A DNA stretch of 64,000 bases, taken from Nematostella vectensis. Its lineage: Eukaryota > Cnidaria > Anthozoa > Actiniaria > Edwardsiidae. A program made the position numbers and the translations under genes. Within the stretch, counting starts at the first letter, position 1. Every line of letters starts with the position of its first letter. Below the pieces are notes generated by a model, which worked only from the letters and a program-made list of their open reading frames with translations, ran no database searches and had not been told where the DNA came from. Shown in pieces: positions 44,901 through 57,118 of the stretch. The DNA lies in NCBI RefSeq assembly GCF_932526225.1, contig NC_064044.1, forward strand, positions 3,870,092 through 3,934,091, read 5' to 3'.

Positions 44901-45755
44901 CATCCTGGAATGGTTCGCATGAAAATGTTAGCCCGAAGCTATTTCTGGTGGCCTGGCCTGGACGCGGATATTGAGCAAAAGGTGAAAGATTGCACAAGCT
45001 GCCAAAGTAATGCTAAGGCACCTTCTACTGCACCCCTACATCCGTGGGAGTGGCCCTCTAGACCTTGGTCTCGCATACATATTGACTATGCAGGACCTTT
45101 CGAAGGACACATGTTCCTGGTGATCGGTGATGCCTATAGTAAGTGGATCGAGGTATTCAAGACAAACTCCAGTACTGCTGCAGTAACCATCCAGAAGTTA
45201 AGAGAATGCTTCTCAGTACATGGACTGCCTGATATCATTGTATCTGATAATGCAACTGCCTTCATAGGTGAAGAATTTGCCCTTTTTATGTCTGAGAATG
45301 GCATAAAACACATCACTTCAGCACCTAAACACCCAGCATCCAATGGATTTGCTGAAAGATATGTTCGCACTTTCAAGGAAACAATGAAGAAGATGGGAGG
45401 GGAAAAGGAAAACTTAGACACGAAGTTAAGCAGATTTCTACTAAGCTATCGTACCACACCTCATGCAACCACTGGTAAAACACCTGGTGAGCTATTAATG
45501 AACCGGAAGCTGAAGACGCGCTTGGACCTGGTAAACCCCCTTAGTCAGGACACAATTCGCACTCGTGTAGAAGATAAACAGCTCGCACAGAAGAAACAAC
45601 ACGACAATCTAGTGCCACTCAGAGAATTTCAAGTGAATGACCCAGTATTTGTCAAGAATTTTTCATATGGTCCAAAGTGGTTATGTGGAACAATTATTCA
45701 ACAGTCAGGACCGGTTTCGTATGTCGTTCAACTCATGTTGACCATCTTCGCCTGA
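42000..45755 (+). CDS. Gypsy B gag-pol polyprotein
   Basis: About 1,251 residues from ATG 42000. Gag about 1-210; two zinc knuckles (CYRCGKNHHPSKC, CHYCKKKGHIVAKC); protease LDTGASLSVIG; reverse transcriptase with KLDLSQAYQQLELDE and VRIDDILIAG (the usual YxDD is RIDD); RNase H ACDASPYGLG and TDHKPLLGLL; integrase HHCC (HDGHPGMVRMKMLARSYFWW, CTSC) and DDE core (DYAGPF, VSDNATAF, ASNGFAERYVRTFKE). By family it makes the capsid, copies RNA and integrates. The frame ends at 45755, but an open frame from about 45735 to 45997 carries the expected tail (VDHLRLRT..., ending LKDYVC), so a one-base shift near 45735 truncates pol. Confidence 0.95.
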   Translation: MATYGKIDEFDRDSDSWEQYIERLNFYFEANGVTTSDDDLKIRRAILLSSVGKKTYKLMSDLLAPAKPGEKSYADLCTLVKSHFNPKPSESVQRHKFNNRFRLSGENVSDFVAALRNMAEYCNFGGSLENMLRDRLVSGINNERIQRRLLSEENLTFKKAYDIASSMETTAQHMADLQSAPFTLSSTSASVKKVSSSPLPRSKSENKECYRCGKNHHPSKCRFKEATCHYCKKKGHIVAKCLKKAKKSSETTKPNSNHHPKQGKPAIHVLDTDKEIEDEDIYPLFAVSQGNRQNPYLVDVELNGLKVQMELDTGASLSVIGEDIFDQLKNIEGSSLNLQDTKLTLKTYTGETIPVLGKLVVEVKYKDFFEHLPVIVVQGKVPSLFGRDWLQHVKLSWPEIFLVQVVSPDVSDLLKKHENLFKEGLGTIQGVKAKIYVDPQAKPKYFKPRTVEYARRQKVERELDRLLEEGTIRPVQFSEWATPIVPIVKSDESIRLCGDFKVTLNQVSKLDNYPIPKTEDLLAQLGGGVQFTKLDLSQAYQQLELDEESKKYTTITTHKGLFEYNRLCYGIASAPGIFQRTMENLLQGIPNVVVRIDDILIAGKTSADHLKSLTEVLSRLDKAGVRLKRSKCIFQAPEVTYLGHRIDKDGIHPLDEKIKAIQESPRPSNLKELQAFLGMLNYYACYIPNITTILSPLHQLLVKDTPWNWSEAHEKSWNQAKSTLHSSQLLVHYSLERELTLACDASPYGLGCVISHVMDDGTERPISYASRTLSPAEKNYSQLDKEAAAIMFGVRKFHSYLYGRSFTIYTDHKPLLGLLQSTKQIPTSASPRILRWAVFLSGYSYTLVYREGQKNGNADGLSRLPLPNETRNVPVPGDIMFVMNHLEVNTPVKVKDIERWTSKDPILSAVRHQVMSGWPNSNDRIEFKPYSYRKHQLSCQDGCLLWGSRVVIPPQGRVKLLQELHDGHPGMVRMKMLARSYFWWPGLDADIEQKVKDCTSCQSNAKAPSTAPLHPWEWPSRPWSRIHIDYAGPFEGHMFLVIGDAYSKWIEVFKTNSSTAAVTIQKLRECFSVHGLPDIIVSDNATAFIGEEFALFMSENGIKHITSAPKHPASNGFAERYVRTFKETMKKMGGEKENLDTKLSRFLLSYRTTPHATTGKTPGELLMNRKLKTRLDLVNPLSQDTIRTRVEDKQLAQKKQHDNLVPLREFQVNDPVFVKNFSYGPKWLCGTIIQQSGPVSYVVQLMLTIFA

Positions 45756-45997
45756 GGACAAGCACACCCACAGTCGCCAATGATCTTCAGAGTTCAACAG
45801 AATTGGCCCAAGTTCCAATGCAAACAACTGTACCCAAGCAGATTCCAGAGGAATTTAAGGAACCTGAGATCACAGTTCCAGAACCTTCATTGGAACCGAA
45901 GAAGACAGAGCTTCCAGCTTCTGAACCTGCAAGTACTCTGCGAAGAAGTACTCGACTCAAAACCACACCTACTCACCTCAAAGACTATGTATGTTAA
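45735..45997 (+). pseudogene. displaced C-terminal tail of Gypsy B pol
   Basis: Frame offset from the main gag-pol. Contains THVDHLRLRTSTPTV and a proline/glutamate-rich stretch ending RRSTRLKTTPTHLKDYVC, the usual end of this Gypsy lineage (compare RTRQQPVRFKDYVLQ ending element A). It marks a shift near 45735. Confidence 0.8.
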
Positions 45998-46182
45998 TTT
46001 TAAGCAGCATATCACACACTGTGTACATTTTTCCGGATTTGATGGATTGACAACTTGTCAAGAACTTGTCATGGACATTGTTGTTGTTTTTTACTTATTG
46101 ACATGTTGTGTGTATAAATTTGATAGTTTTACTGGCCTCAGCAAGCAAGTATCTTTTAGTTGTAAACTTGGGTGGGGCAGTA

Positions 46183-46305
46183 TGTAATGTTTGGGATTCC
46201 TGTTTGTATGACCGCAAGGTTTTCTGGGTAACAGAAATAAACAACGAGAGTCCGCCATTACTGTTTATTCGTTTTGATCCTAAGGTTTTTCTCAAATACA
46301 TTACA
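46183..46305 (+). repeat. 3' LTR of Gypsy element B (123 bp)
   Basis: Identical to the 5' LTR at 41852-41974. Followed by the CTTAC target copy. Confidence 0.95.
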
Positions 46306-48660
46306 CTTACTAAGCTTACGACTTGCGTAGTACACTGGTCGAAATTGACCATCACCAGGTTGTCTTTGCTCTAGTATGGCCCCCAGGCCAACTGGTGAGG
46401 CGTCAGTGATAATCCTGGTCTGGGCTCCCTGTGTAAAATAAGACATGACTGGTGCACATGTTAGCAAGTGCTTAATTTGTGCAAATGATTCTGCCTCTTT
46501 GGCACCCCATTTCCATTTAGCATTTTTACTGGTAAAATCCCACAGGGGAGCAGAAATGGTTGCAAACTGTGGAATGAATTTGGCACAAAATTGAGCAGAA
46601 CCAAGGAAACTTCTCACCTCTGATTGGTTGGTTGGTGCAGGTGCCTCGACAATTGCTTCGACTCTTTTGTCAGATAACTTAAGACCATCTGCAGAAATGG
46701 TGTCTCCCATGAAATCCATACTCGAGGCTCCTACCACACATTTCTCATAGTTGAGGGTGAGCCCGCTGTCTTGCAGCTTTTGGACAGCTCTTTCCAGGTT
46801 CTCGTCATGCTCCTTTTGGTTCCTACCCACTATAAGAATGTCGTCATGCATGTTGAAGGCTCCAGGGCAGTCTTTCAAAACTTGCCATATCAGGTTCTGG
46901 AACTTCTCGGTAGCCATGTTCACACCGAAGAGCAATCGACAGTAGCGATATAAACCTGTTGGCGCTGCGAAAGTAGTTATGTCTCGGGACTCTGGGGATA
47001 ACTCGATTTGATGGAAAGCCATGTTTAAATCCAATTTGGTGAAAATCTTTGCATCTGAGATTTCTTGTAGGGTTTCTTGCATAGTAGGTACTGGGTGTCT
47101 TTCTCTTAAGATAGCCTGATTGGCCTGGCGCATGTCCAAACAAATGCGAACATCTCCATTTGGCTTTTCGACTGCCACAAGGGGATTGATCCAACTTGTA
47201 GGACTGTTTACCTTTTCCACCACACCAAGCTTCTCAAGTTCCTCTAACTTGTCAGCGACCTTCTGCCTGCGACTAAAAGGAATCCTACGCAATGGTTGTG
47301 CTACTGGCTTAATATTCTGATCAATATGTAACTTGAGTTTAAAACCTTTAAGCTTGCCCAAACCATGAAAAACATTAGGAAATTTGGCCTTAAGCGCTGC
47401 TTTGCTGTTTAACTGAGTATTTATAGCTGAGGAATCTGAGCTACAACTATTAACCTGAACTCCTACTTTGAGTATGCCTAGAGCTTCAGATAATTCACGA
47501 CCTAACAAAGTTGACGCTTTTCCAGAGACAATGAAAAACTTTGCGCGCTTATCCACATTTGTTTCTGGTACATGCACATTAAGCATACAACTACCCTTAA
47601 GATTTAAAGCATCACTAGACGAATATGCAAAAATTTGCTTGCTACTTGGCTTCAAAACAATGTCTCCTTTTGATAAGTCATTGAATGTCCTTTCTGACAT
47701 AAGGTTACAGCTTGCACCCGAATCAATGATGACATTCTGTATAACACCTCCAATAGATATCTCCATAGTACCAGGCGGTGACTCTGTGTGCGTGCAGAAT
47801 ACATTAAAAACATCTTCTTCCTCTTCGCTATCAGTTTCTTGAACATCAACAGCTTCCACTTGTCTTACATGAGATGGCTTCCTGCCCTTTGATTTTGGTC
47901 CACTTGCAGACTTTGCTTTTCCAGATGTCTGCTTTGATTTGCAGCAGACCTTGAAATGTCCAATTTTCCCACATTTTTCACATTGGTGATTTTTGCTACA
48001 TCTGCAGTCAGCAGCTTTATGAGCCTGCTTATTGCAACGATGACATCTGCCATCAAACTTGGGACCAGCACTGTCAGGCTTCTGTTGTACTCTCAATTGG
48101 TTAACACCACCTTGATCTGGCACAAGAACTAGTGCTTCTTTGTCATGGTACGTGTTGACAATTTCCAGGAGCTTGCTGAGAGTCAGACCTTCCTCACGAA
48201 AGAGTTTTGCTTTGAGGGGTTTATCCAATATGAAGGTCAAAATTCTATCTCGAATTTGACTGTCCTTTTGGTCGTTGTACTCGCAGTGTTCGCAAAGGGT
48301 TTGCAGTCTAATTGCAAATTGATGAATCCTCTCACCGGGTTTTGGTACCGCTGTCAAGAAGGCTTGCCTGGCCATCGGTACGTTTTTCTTGAGTTTGAAG
48401 TGTTGAGTGAGGGAGTCCATGGCTGTTTTATAGTCTTCCCCCTGTTGTTCAGCCGTAAAAGCGTGAAAAATTTCTCGTATTCCAGCTCCTGCTAGGTGAA
48501 GAAGTATTGCTCGTTGTTGTTTCGAGTCTTTGATGCCAGATGCAGTGCAGTAGAGCTCAAATTCGGACTTCCAGATTGTCCATCTTTGTTCCAGCGTGGC
48601 TGGTTCGCCAATGCAGTCGAAGGCTTTTGGCGTTGGTAATCCTGATAAACAGACGGCCAT
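46306..48660 (-). CDS. Gypsy A gag-pol, N-terminal part: gag, protease, reverse transcriptase
   Basis: Leftward from ATG 48660. Gag includes WTIWKSEFELYCTASGI. Zinc knuckles: CHRCNKQAHKAADC and CEKCGKIGHFKVCC. Protease IDSGASCNLM. Reverse transcriptase with KLDLNMAFHQIELSPESRDI and FNMHDDILIVG (Y of YxDD replaced by M). RNase H start TDASPVGLGAILEQRQ, broken by element B at the CTTAC duplication after YYASRKLSK. The frame is open throughout. Confidence 0.93.
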
Positions 48661-48731
48661 ACCGGCTTTTTTTGACAGATTTAACTTCAGTATGTGTTTA
48701 TCCAGTTGTTGATCCCATCCTCGTCGCCAGA

Positions 48732-48877
48732 ATGTGGTGTTCGGCAAGGAACAAAGCAAAAAGAAACAGACTCGTGGTCTTCCACATTTAATACAAGATG
48801 GCGGATCTCTGACATGTGTTCTACCATGGTGCATTGCGCACCTTAACAATCCATAATGCAACGCGGCGGACACTACA
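48732..48877 (-). repeat. 5' LTR of Gypsy element A
   Basis: In plus orientation begins TGTGGTGTTCGG and ends CACTACA, then CCAGG. Near identical to 39897-40041. Confidence 0.93.
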
Positions 48878-48882
48878 CCAGG

Positions 48883-49797
48883 CATAGTGGGTGGACCCAG
48901 GACGCCTGGGTGACATGTGGTATGGTGAAGAAGGATACAAGGGAGAGGGATCCACTTGCAAATCTTTGTTACCAACTTTCTTTCCTCCATTCTCATAGAA
49001 CACCCTATTAGTCAACATTATGCCAACCATTTCTAAATTTTATTTTCAAAAGAGTATAAATCAAATGATGTCAATTGATATCCTTTTTTTACTCTGTAGA
49101 GAAATACAATAACAATGTATTTTGGTGCATGTTCACAAGATTTTTTTTTTATTCTTGTCTCTTCACAAGACTTTGCTTCTAGAAATAACTGTTCAACAAC
49201 ATAATTAGCTGTATGATTAATTTACAAAAGAAGCATGGAATGGTGAGAATTCCAGCGTAAACAATCCATAAAAAATGTCTATGTACATCTTGATTCTATT
49301 GCTATCTCAATAAGAATCTTTGGAACTTGACATCCAAGGTGATTAGATAGAATAAAACTCCAGGGGCCAGTTTGGAGACTCATACTTGTCTATGTACGTC
49401 TTGATTCTATTGCTATCTCAATAAGAATCTTTGGAACTTTACATCCAAGGTGATTAGATAGAATAAAACTCCAGGAGCCAGACTCATACTTGTTGCTGTC
49501 CATGCATAAATCAAATCTTCTGATAACCCTGAAATTAAAAATAAAATGCAGATAACGACAAAGAATTGCTCACTAGAATGTTAAACAAAACAAAAACATC
49601 CACATACACATTTCAATTACCCTATTTATACACATACAACATACCTAATTCATGTACCAGGCATGCTACTGTGGGGAGGCACCCCAAAATAGTTATATTT
49701 TTTGTCACTGCAATAATATTGTGTTTTTTTACTATTTTTACAATTGTTTAATAAAAATTATTGTAATTATTTTTAAGACCATATTACAGTATTGAGA
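48883..49797. repeat. flank with a tandem duplication of about 109 bp
   Basis: The block TATGTACATCTTGATTCTAT...AAAACTCCAGG...CCAG at about 49279-49371 recurs at about 49391-49476 with small differences. The rest is AT-rich with no gene; it may be the 3' end region of the Helentron that follows. Confidence 0.65.
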
Positions 49798-50166
49798 TTA
49801 TTCAGCAGCTTCAAGCGAAATATAGATGGGTTTGTGGTCACTATAGTAGGGTTCAAGAACACCTGATGATCGTACAAGATGTGGCACATTGGTATAAATA
49901 TGATCTATTAGTGTATGATAGTCAGTAGTGCACTGCTTTATTAACTGTGTGTAGCCTTTCTCTCTTATCACACAAAACATTGTACAAGTTTTTTCCTTTC
50001 CTGGTGTGTTTTTCAATAAATCAACATTGAAATCACCAAGGAGAATTGTGGGAACTTCAGGATTTGTCAATTTTATATTATAAAGATGATTAAGTGCATC
50101 AATGAAGTTTGCCATTTTTACCTTTGTCTGACAACGATCAATAGTTTTAGCAGCTGCAGGTCTCAA
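49798..50166 (-). pseudogene. Helentron C-terminal EEP endonuclease fragment
   Basis: Motifs of the endonuclease/exonuclease/phosphatase fold: ILLGDFNVDLL, LIDHIYTN and YYSDHKPIYISL near the stop. The N-terminal half of the fold (the first catalytic Asn and Glu) is missing. The frame starts abruptly after the helicase end at 50147, so a deletion is likely. Confidence 0.75.
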
Positions 50167-51357
50167 TGGAAATTGTCTGCGAAGGATTTGTACTTGTGTT
50201 TTTTTTGTTAATTCTAAATTGTCTGGTTATTTCTAGAATTGGGGTCCAGTTTTTTCTAGTATTACTCTTGTTGAACAAATGTGAATTTTCTTTTCGTTGT
50301 TGTTTACCAATATTAATATCTGGAAAAGATACCCATATTATACTTGGACGGTTTGAGTGCTCAATACGGTAATCTATGTTCTTTATGGTACATTCTGCAC
50401 CATTGGTCAAACCATCAGTAACATCCACATTTGCTGTAAGATCATATTTTGCATCAGTTGCAATGGAGGTTAGTGTATATAGACCCATTGTTTTAGTTGG
50501 GTCATCTGGAATTCTATCTTTTATTTGTTTTTTTTTTTTCAAATCATCAGATATGTCACCAACTACAATGTCTATTGTCTTGACCTGAGCTTTATCACTA
50601 TCAGATTGAGTATATATCATATTGTTGAGTGCATTTACAGATGCATTAGTTGTGTACAAATGTTTTGTATGTATTGGGTAATTGTTATCCTGTGGCCTTT
50701 GCTTTATAAGCCTTCGCTTTAAACAGTCTATGTCATTTTCAGATGCTTGCCTTCTCGTACACGATTTAGCAGGTCTGCAAAATGTCTGTCATCTTTTTGT
50801 CTCATAATCTCTGTTAGTTCAAAGAGAGTGAAAAGATCATTCCATAAATTACTTGCTAGTGTGGCATAGCATGTGCTTGAAGTTTCAAATATCTATTTGT
50901 CAAACACAGGTTTTAGTTGAAACAAATCCCCAATAGCTATTAAGCTTATTCCTCCAAATGGTACTTTGCTTCCCATTATCTGCTGCAAACGCAAATTAAG
51001 GAAATTAAACATACCACTGCCAACCATCGAGATCTCATCAATAAATAATACATGAAGTTTCCTCAATTTTGCTCTAATTGTATTAAGTCTGTCATTATCA
51101 AGTGCACAGTATTCAAAGCCTTTATTGGCAGGTATCTTGAATGCAGCATGTAATGTATTCCCTTTGATATTAAAAGCTGCTTTCCCTGTGGGAGCTGTTT
51201 TCAAAACTTTAATCTTGTCAGGATTCTCACCAACAATGCTGTTCAGGTATCTTATCAGTGCTTCATACAATGCATTTGTAACTGTTGATTTACCGACACC
51301 TGCTCTGCCTGACAAGAATAATCTGAGTGGCTCATCACTAGTTTTGATTGCGTGCAA
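50147..51357 (-). pseudogene. Helentron Pif1-like helicase, several frame breaks
   Basis: Two long frames (50893-51357 and 50147-50659) with a linking stretch between. Motifs: Walker A LSGRAGVGKST, APTGKAAFNIKG, Walker B LFIDEISMVG, GDLFQLKPVF, then (about 50790-50890) [15 protein letters not shown], and later YTLTSIATDAKYDLTANVDV, TNGAECTIKNIDY and NWTPILEITRQFR in the C-terminal part. Unwinds DNA during rolling-circle transposition by family. Confidence 0.87.
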
Positions 51358-51414
51358 GAAATGATAAAAGAATTGCCTTTGTTTCTCATTTAATGAACGA
51401 ACAAGTGCACGGTA

Positions 51415-52356
51415 TTAAAAATCTGACACTCGTTTTACAACAAGCTCCTCCTGGTCATTACATCTAGGAAATATGCCAATGTCATCAAGCAAGTCATACT
51501 GGTTGTGTTGCTTATTTTTGCCTGGGTCAAAGCAGCCAAACAGTTCACTTGGCTTTTCTTTTATTGCACGATCTTGTTCATTAATATTTTCTGAATTTGG
51601 AGCAACATTGTCACCAATATTATCACCTTGCTCAACAATTATATCTGCCAGTGCTTTATCTAGCATTTCACTGTGATACTCATATGGCTCCCGGTTACAC
51701 AAAATGCTATCGCTCAGCTGCTCAAATCTCTCTTCGAAACTTTGTGAATCTCCTTGCAAATCAATGTCCTCCTTTCTCCAAGGGGTGAAAAGCATAAGTT
51801 GCTCTGTGAAAAAGTTTTCTGGGTCTTTCTCTCTATTGAATCTAACAGAGCGAATGATTTTAGGTCTCTTACGCTTGATAAGGTTTATGCCTCCTCTCAT
51901 GTGGTACTGATTTGTATCACTTTCTTGTTCATTTACATCTTCAGTAATTGGGACGTCATCATCAGTGTTGTCTTCCAAGTTAGTTTCTGGCATAAAGCCA
52001 TCTGGGCCCGTAGCAAAAGCTTTATCACTAGCACTGTCTGCATGCTTATCACTTACACAGTTAAACCAGGCAGCAAATTCAGCCAGGCAAAGTTTCTCTG
52101 ACTTCTTGGGTCTTCTTTGGTAACGCTTGATAAGGTTATCTGACTCAATGTCAGGTAAATTATCTGGAAGTTCTTTTAGCTTGTCAAATTTCTTTAGCAA
52201 AAATGTCCTTTCATCTGGATGTGAAGTATTAATGAATTGAAATTCACGAGTAGATCTCCTCATTGGCATTTGTAAAACTAAATATGCTGCCTCTTGAGCA
52301 CTTATTTCAACAACATTTAAAAACTTTGTTTCCAATGTGCCGTACTTTATTTGCAA
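51415..52356 (-). pseudogene. Helentron Rep-helicase linker region
   Basis: 313-codon leftward frame. Contains VEISAQEAAYLVLQMPMRRS, FINTSHPDERTFLLK and NLIKRYQRRPKKSEKLCLAEF, which are characteristic of the Helitron segment between Rep and helicase. A separate frame from its neighbours because of shifts near 52350 and 51410. Confidence 0.8.
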
Positions 52357-53215
52357 TTATCTCTGTTACCAGACTTGACTTCCTCAGTTCCTTTTTCAAG
52401 AAGTTTGCTCATTCCTCTTTGGCCTTTAGTGATATAAGACAAGATATATGTTGCACAAGCATATGGGTCTAGAACATATTGCATATCCATATTTGCTCTC
52501 CATGCTTGAAGCAAATGGGTGTTGTAATTATTCATTCTTATTTCTGAGGGCAGTCGTCTTAAAAACAGAGTAGTACGCTTCAGTGTGTACCTCAGAGCCA
52601 AGAGATAATTCTCCTCTGTTAATTGTATTTTACCTAAGAATTGATGAAAACTTATGTTTTCACCATATTTCATACTGCTGAGTTGTTCCCTAATATTTTC
52701 TGCATTCTCTTTAATCTGTTTCTGTCTTTTATCATCATAAGTTTCATATTCTTCAAGAGGCGTTAAAATCATAGTTTGTTTCATTGGTGGTGAAGGGAAA
52801 TTGAACCTTCAAACATTGCTTCCATTCTTTTTACATATTTTTGCATGCCTGTGCATTTGCAAATTTACAATATGTCTTCCATTTCTTCACTACTTTCAGC
52901 CTTCCTACAAGTCACATACTTATTGACAAAACTGACAACTTCATCGTCACAATTTTTACCATACTGTGGTGCATCTTTAACCCAAAATAAACCATGAATA
53001 TGGGGACTTCCTCTTTGTTGAAACTCAACTCTATAAAAATAGTCAGATATCTCTCCTATAGGCATTGCATCACTCTTTAAAACATTAGATATAAATAGCT
53101 GAACCATATGATCAAAGTTTCTTGCACAAGTTACTGGATCATTTTGGATAAGATTGGACTTTTTTTGCCAAGTCATGTTATCTATGTCATTATCAGAGTA
53201 TTCTTTATTTCTCAA
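52347..53215 (-). pseudogene. Helentron Rep (HUH endonuclease) region
   Basis: 53215-52865 holds NDPVTCARNFDHMVQLFI and the HUH motif FQQRGSPHIHGLFW. 52784-52347 holds TTLFLRRLPSEIRMNNYN, the candidate tyrosine region MNNYNTHLLQAWRANMDMQY, and YACATYILSYITKGQRGMS. By family Rep nicks and rejoins single DNA strands at the element ends. A break near 52790-52865 separates the two frames. Confidence 0.85.
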
Positions 53216-54486
53216 CTATCCTACCAAGAGTTTTCAACAAATGTGTCCAGCTTGTTTCTGCAGCTGAGAAAGAGCAAAACCATGTATGGTTCCCGAGCTG
53301 GCGAATCATGGCAAAAAGGTATTTTTAAAATCGCTGAAAATAAGCTGGACTTCCCATTACATTTTTTAAAACTCTAAAACCTTCATAAGATGTATCAGCT
53401 TATTAATATAATCCTCTGTCTTGAGTTCACCAGCTGTGTACTTCTTTCCCTTCGTTTTACACTTCCTAAGAGAAATACAAGCAGTATCCTGGATTTGTTT
53501 TATCTGCAGCTTTTTAAGCTTACAAAACATGTTTGGGACAGATTGTGCAGCCCTTCTATCTTGACATCTTAATTCCCACTTAGACACTGTGCTATATGAT
53601 ACGGGAACTTCTCTTTGCTTGTTATTTAACCATTGTTTTCCACAGAATATTGTTGGGAAGGACAAAAATTCTGAATTTGTATCCAAAAATAATCCAATTG
53701 GTTTATTTCTCTCTCCTGGTGCAAAGCACATAATTAATATCATCACCATTATCAGTAAAATATGGCTCCTGTAATAAAGTATCAGTGACACCAGATGGCC
53801 GCTCTTCAACTTCACACCATGCATCATTGTCACAACAGTTATTTCCTTCAGTTTCAGAATCATCTGTTGTTTTTTCAGTAGTATTTAGGGAATTGTGATA
53901 GAACTCATCCCACTCTTCAAGGTTTTCAGATTGAGAAGTTACATCTGTTATGTTATTTTGCCATTGTTATGATCGGACTACAGGGTTCAACAAGCAACAA
54001 CCATACAACAGCCATGAATCCTGAATTTCAATGCCCTCATTTTGGAATAATTCACTGGTTCTGACCAGATATTGTGCTGCCTCTAACACTTTGAAATTGA
54101 TAATGGTGTTTATAACTTAGCCGCAGTTTAAGTTTGATTGGGATAGTCTGAGTTTTATTTATTGGCCGAGGAAGTGATTGTACAGTTGAATTCACATCAA
54201 TTGGTACGTTTACTATGCTTCCATGAATAGTCAATTGACCACCACATGGAAGTTCACGGATTTGCATAAATGGAATACGAGGTGATATCAATCTCTCCTC
54301 CAGAGGGGTCAAATCTAGTACCTTTGGTTTCTCAGGGAAGCACATACCATTAGCTTTAGCACACTGTGGCAGTTTTTTGTTTTTTATATTGGAATGGCAA
54401 GTGTTACAAATCCATTCGGTGTCATCAACACTTCTTACTCCTGTAATACAAGACTTATAATAATAGCAACAATAGTTTGTTGACAT
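53216..54486 (-). pseudogene. Helentron N-terminal (Helitron_like_N) region
   Basis: 54486-54052 carries WICNTCHSNIKNKKLPQCA, LTPLEERLISPRIPFMQIRE, GSIVNVPIDVNSTVQSLPRP and YKHHYQFQSVR, the usual Helitron N-terminal block with a zinc-binding CxxC...C. 53863-53366 carries APGERNKPIGLFLDTNSEFL, SFPTIFCGKQ and VPVSYSTVSKWELRCQDRR. Stops and shifts break it at about 53870-54050 and 53216-53366. Confidence 0.8.
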
Positions 54487-54499
54487 TTGCTATAATTAT

Positions 54500-55435
54500 C
54501 TAAATTGCATTTTTTTTTACTGAGGATTTATACCACGACTGATCACAGCAGGTGCATACATATTCTGGACCACATTTGATATTAGTATGAAAGCTGTTTA
54601 CCATACGTGTAAATGCTAGTTTCATTATTGATTTCACATAAGTTTTCATAAGGATCACTAAGTACTGATATTCTGAAGTCAACATTTGCTCGTCGTTTTT
54701 GCATGTATGCTCTTTTAGAAGCTCTGCGTTTCTCAATCTGATCTTGTTTGTCAGGACTGTTGTAAGCTACTGATATGTTAGCTTTTTCCTTTTCTTCCTC
54801 CCTAAATGTCGTGTTCGCTCTTTTCTTCTGAATGTATGATCTCTTAGATGCTCTACGTTTCTCAATTTGAGCCCTTTTGTCAGGATTTTTGTCAGATGCT
54901 GATATTTTAGCTTTTTCCTTTTCTCTTTCTCTATATGCTGTGTTGGCTCGTTTGTTTTGCATGTATGCTCTTTTGCATGCTCTACGTTTCTCTGCTTGAT
55001 TAATATTAAGAGAGTTATTATGAGATACTGATATTTTTTCTTTCTCATTTTCTTTATTTTTATATGCTGCTTTGTTTTTTGGTTTTGAATATAAACTTCC
55101 CTTGAAGCTGTCATTTCTGTGTTTTTGTTTTGGATTTCACTTTTCTGTTGTACATCATATTCTTTTACACAAGCTCTAACTTCCTCTGCTTTATTCAAAG
55201 ACACAGTTTCAGATCTCTCTTGAGTTCCATTTGATCTAACTACTGTAGATACATAATGGTATTCACCAATGTGGCCAATATAAATACTTGTCGAATCTCT
55301 TTCAGTGCTCGCTGGATTGATGACTGTCATGGGAGAAAAGTTTCTACTTGAATCTGTAATGTTAATAGTCATATTTAAAGCATTAGCAACTGCTTGAATT
55401 ATTATTCCATCAGCCCATGTGCCTTGTTGTTTCAT
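54500..55435 (-). pseudogene. Helentron 5' region: OTU-like protease domain and KRRASKR repeats
   Basis: Starts near MKQQGTWADGIIIQAVANAL (55435) and continues with IYIGHIGEYHYVST, an OTU-type C-terminal His motif. The expected catalytic Cys lies upstream of the readable part and was not seen. Then come several diverged copies of a roughly 43-residue repeat with KRRASKRxYxQKxRANxxFR (about 54600-55070). OTU domains occur in Helentrons; the role is unclear. Overlapping frames 54500-54736, 54582-54962 and 54767-55435 show repeated shifts. Confidence 0.72.

Positions 55436-57118
<1,683 letters not shown>

Larger units (their letters stand above)
41852..46305 (+). mobile_element. Gypsy-type LTR retrotransposon B, inserted into A
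   Basis: Two identical 123-bp LTRs (41852-41974 and 46183-46305) with TGTAATG...CATTACA ends and a 5-bp target duplication CTTAC (41847-41851, 46306-46310). Primer-binding site TGGCGACGAGGAT follows the 5' LTR and is the same as in A; a G-rich polypurine stretch (GGTGGGGCAG) precedes the 3' LTR. Identical LTRs mean a very recent insertion. Coding capacity is complete except for one shift near the pol end. Confidence 0.97.
39897..48877 (-). mobile_element. Gypsy-type LTR retrotransposon A, split by element B
   Basis: LTRs of about 145 bp (39897-40041 and 48732-48877), TG...CA, near identical; 5-bp target duplication CCAGG at 39892-39896 and 48878-48882. Leftward order: 5' LTR on the right, primer-binding site TGGCGACGAGGAT (reverse strand, just inside 48732), gag-pol, polypurine AAGGGGGGA, 3' LTR on the left. 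Element B (41852-46305) is inserted in the RNase H region. Apart from that the gag-pol frame is open, so A is young. Confidence 0.95.
49798..55435 (-). mobile_element. decayed Helentron (Helitron2-type rolling-circle transposon)
   Basis: Leftward. From the 5' side (right): OTU-like domain, KRRASKR repeats, Helitron N-terminal region, Rep with HUH motif, helicase, EEP-type endonuclease fragment. Rep plus Pif1-like helicase defines Helitrons; the OTU domain and C-terminal apurinic-type endonuclease mark the Helentron/Helitron2 branch. Many stops and shifts break the single long gene. Exact ends were not determined: these elements make no target duplication and insert at TT, so boundaries need other copies. 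Confidence 0.88.
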
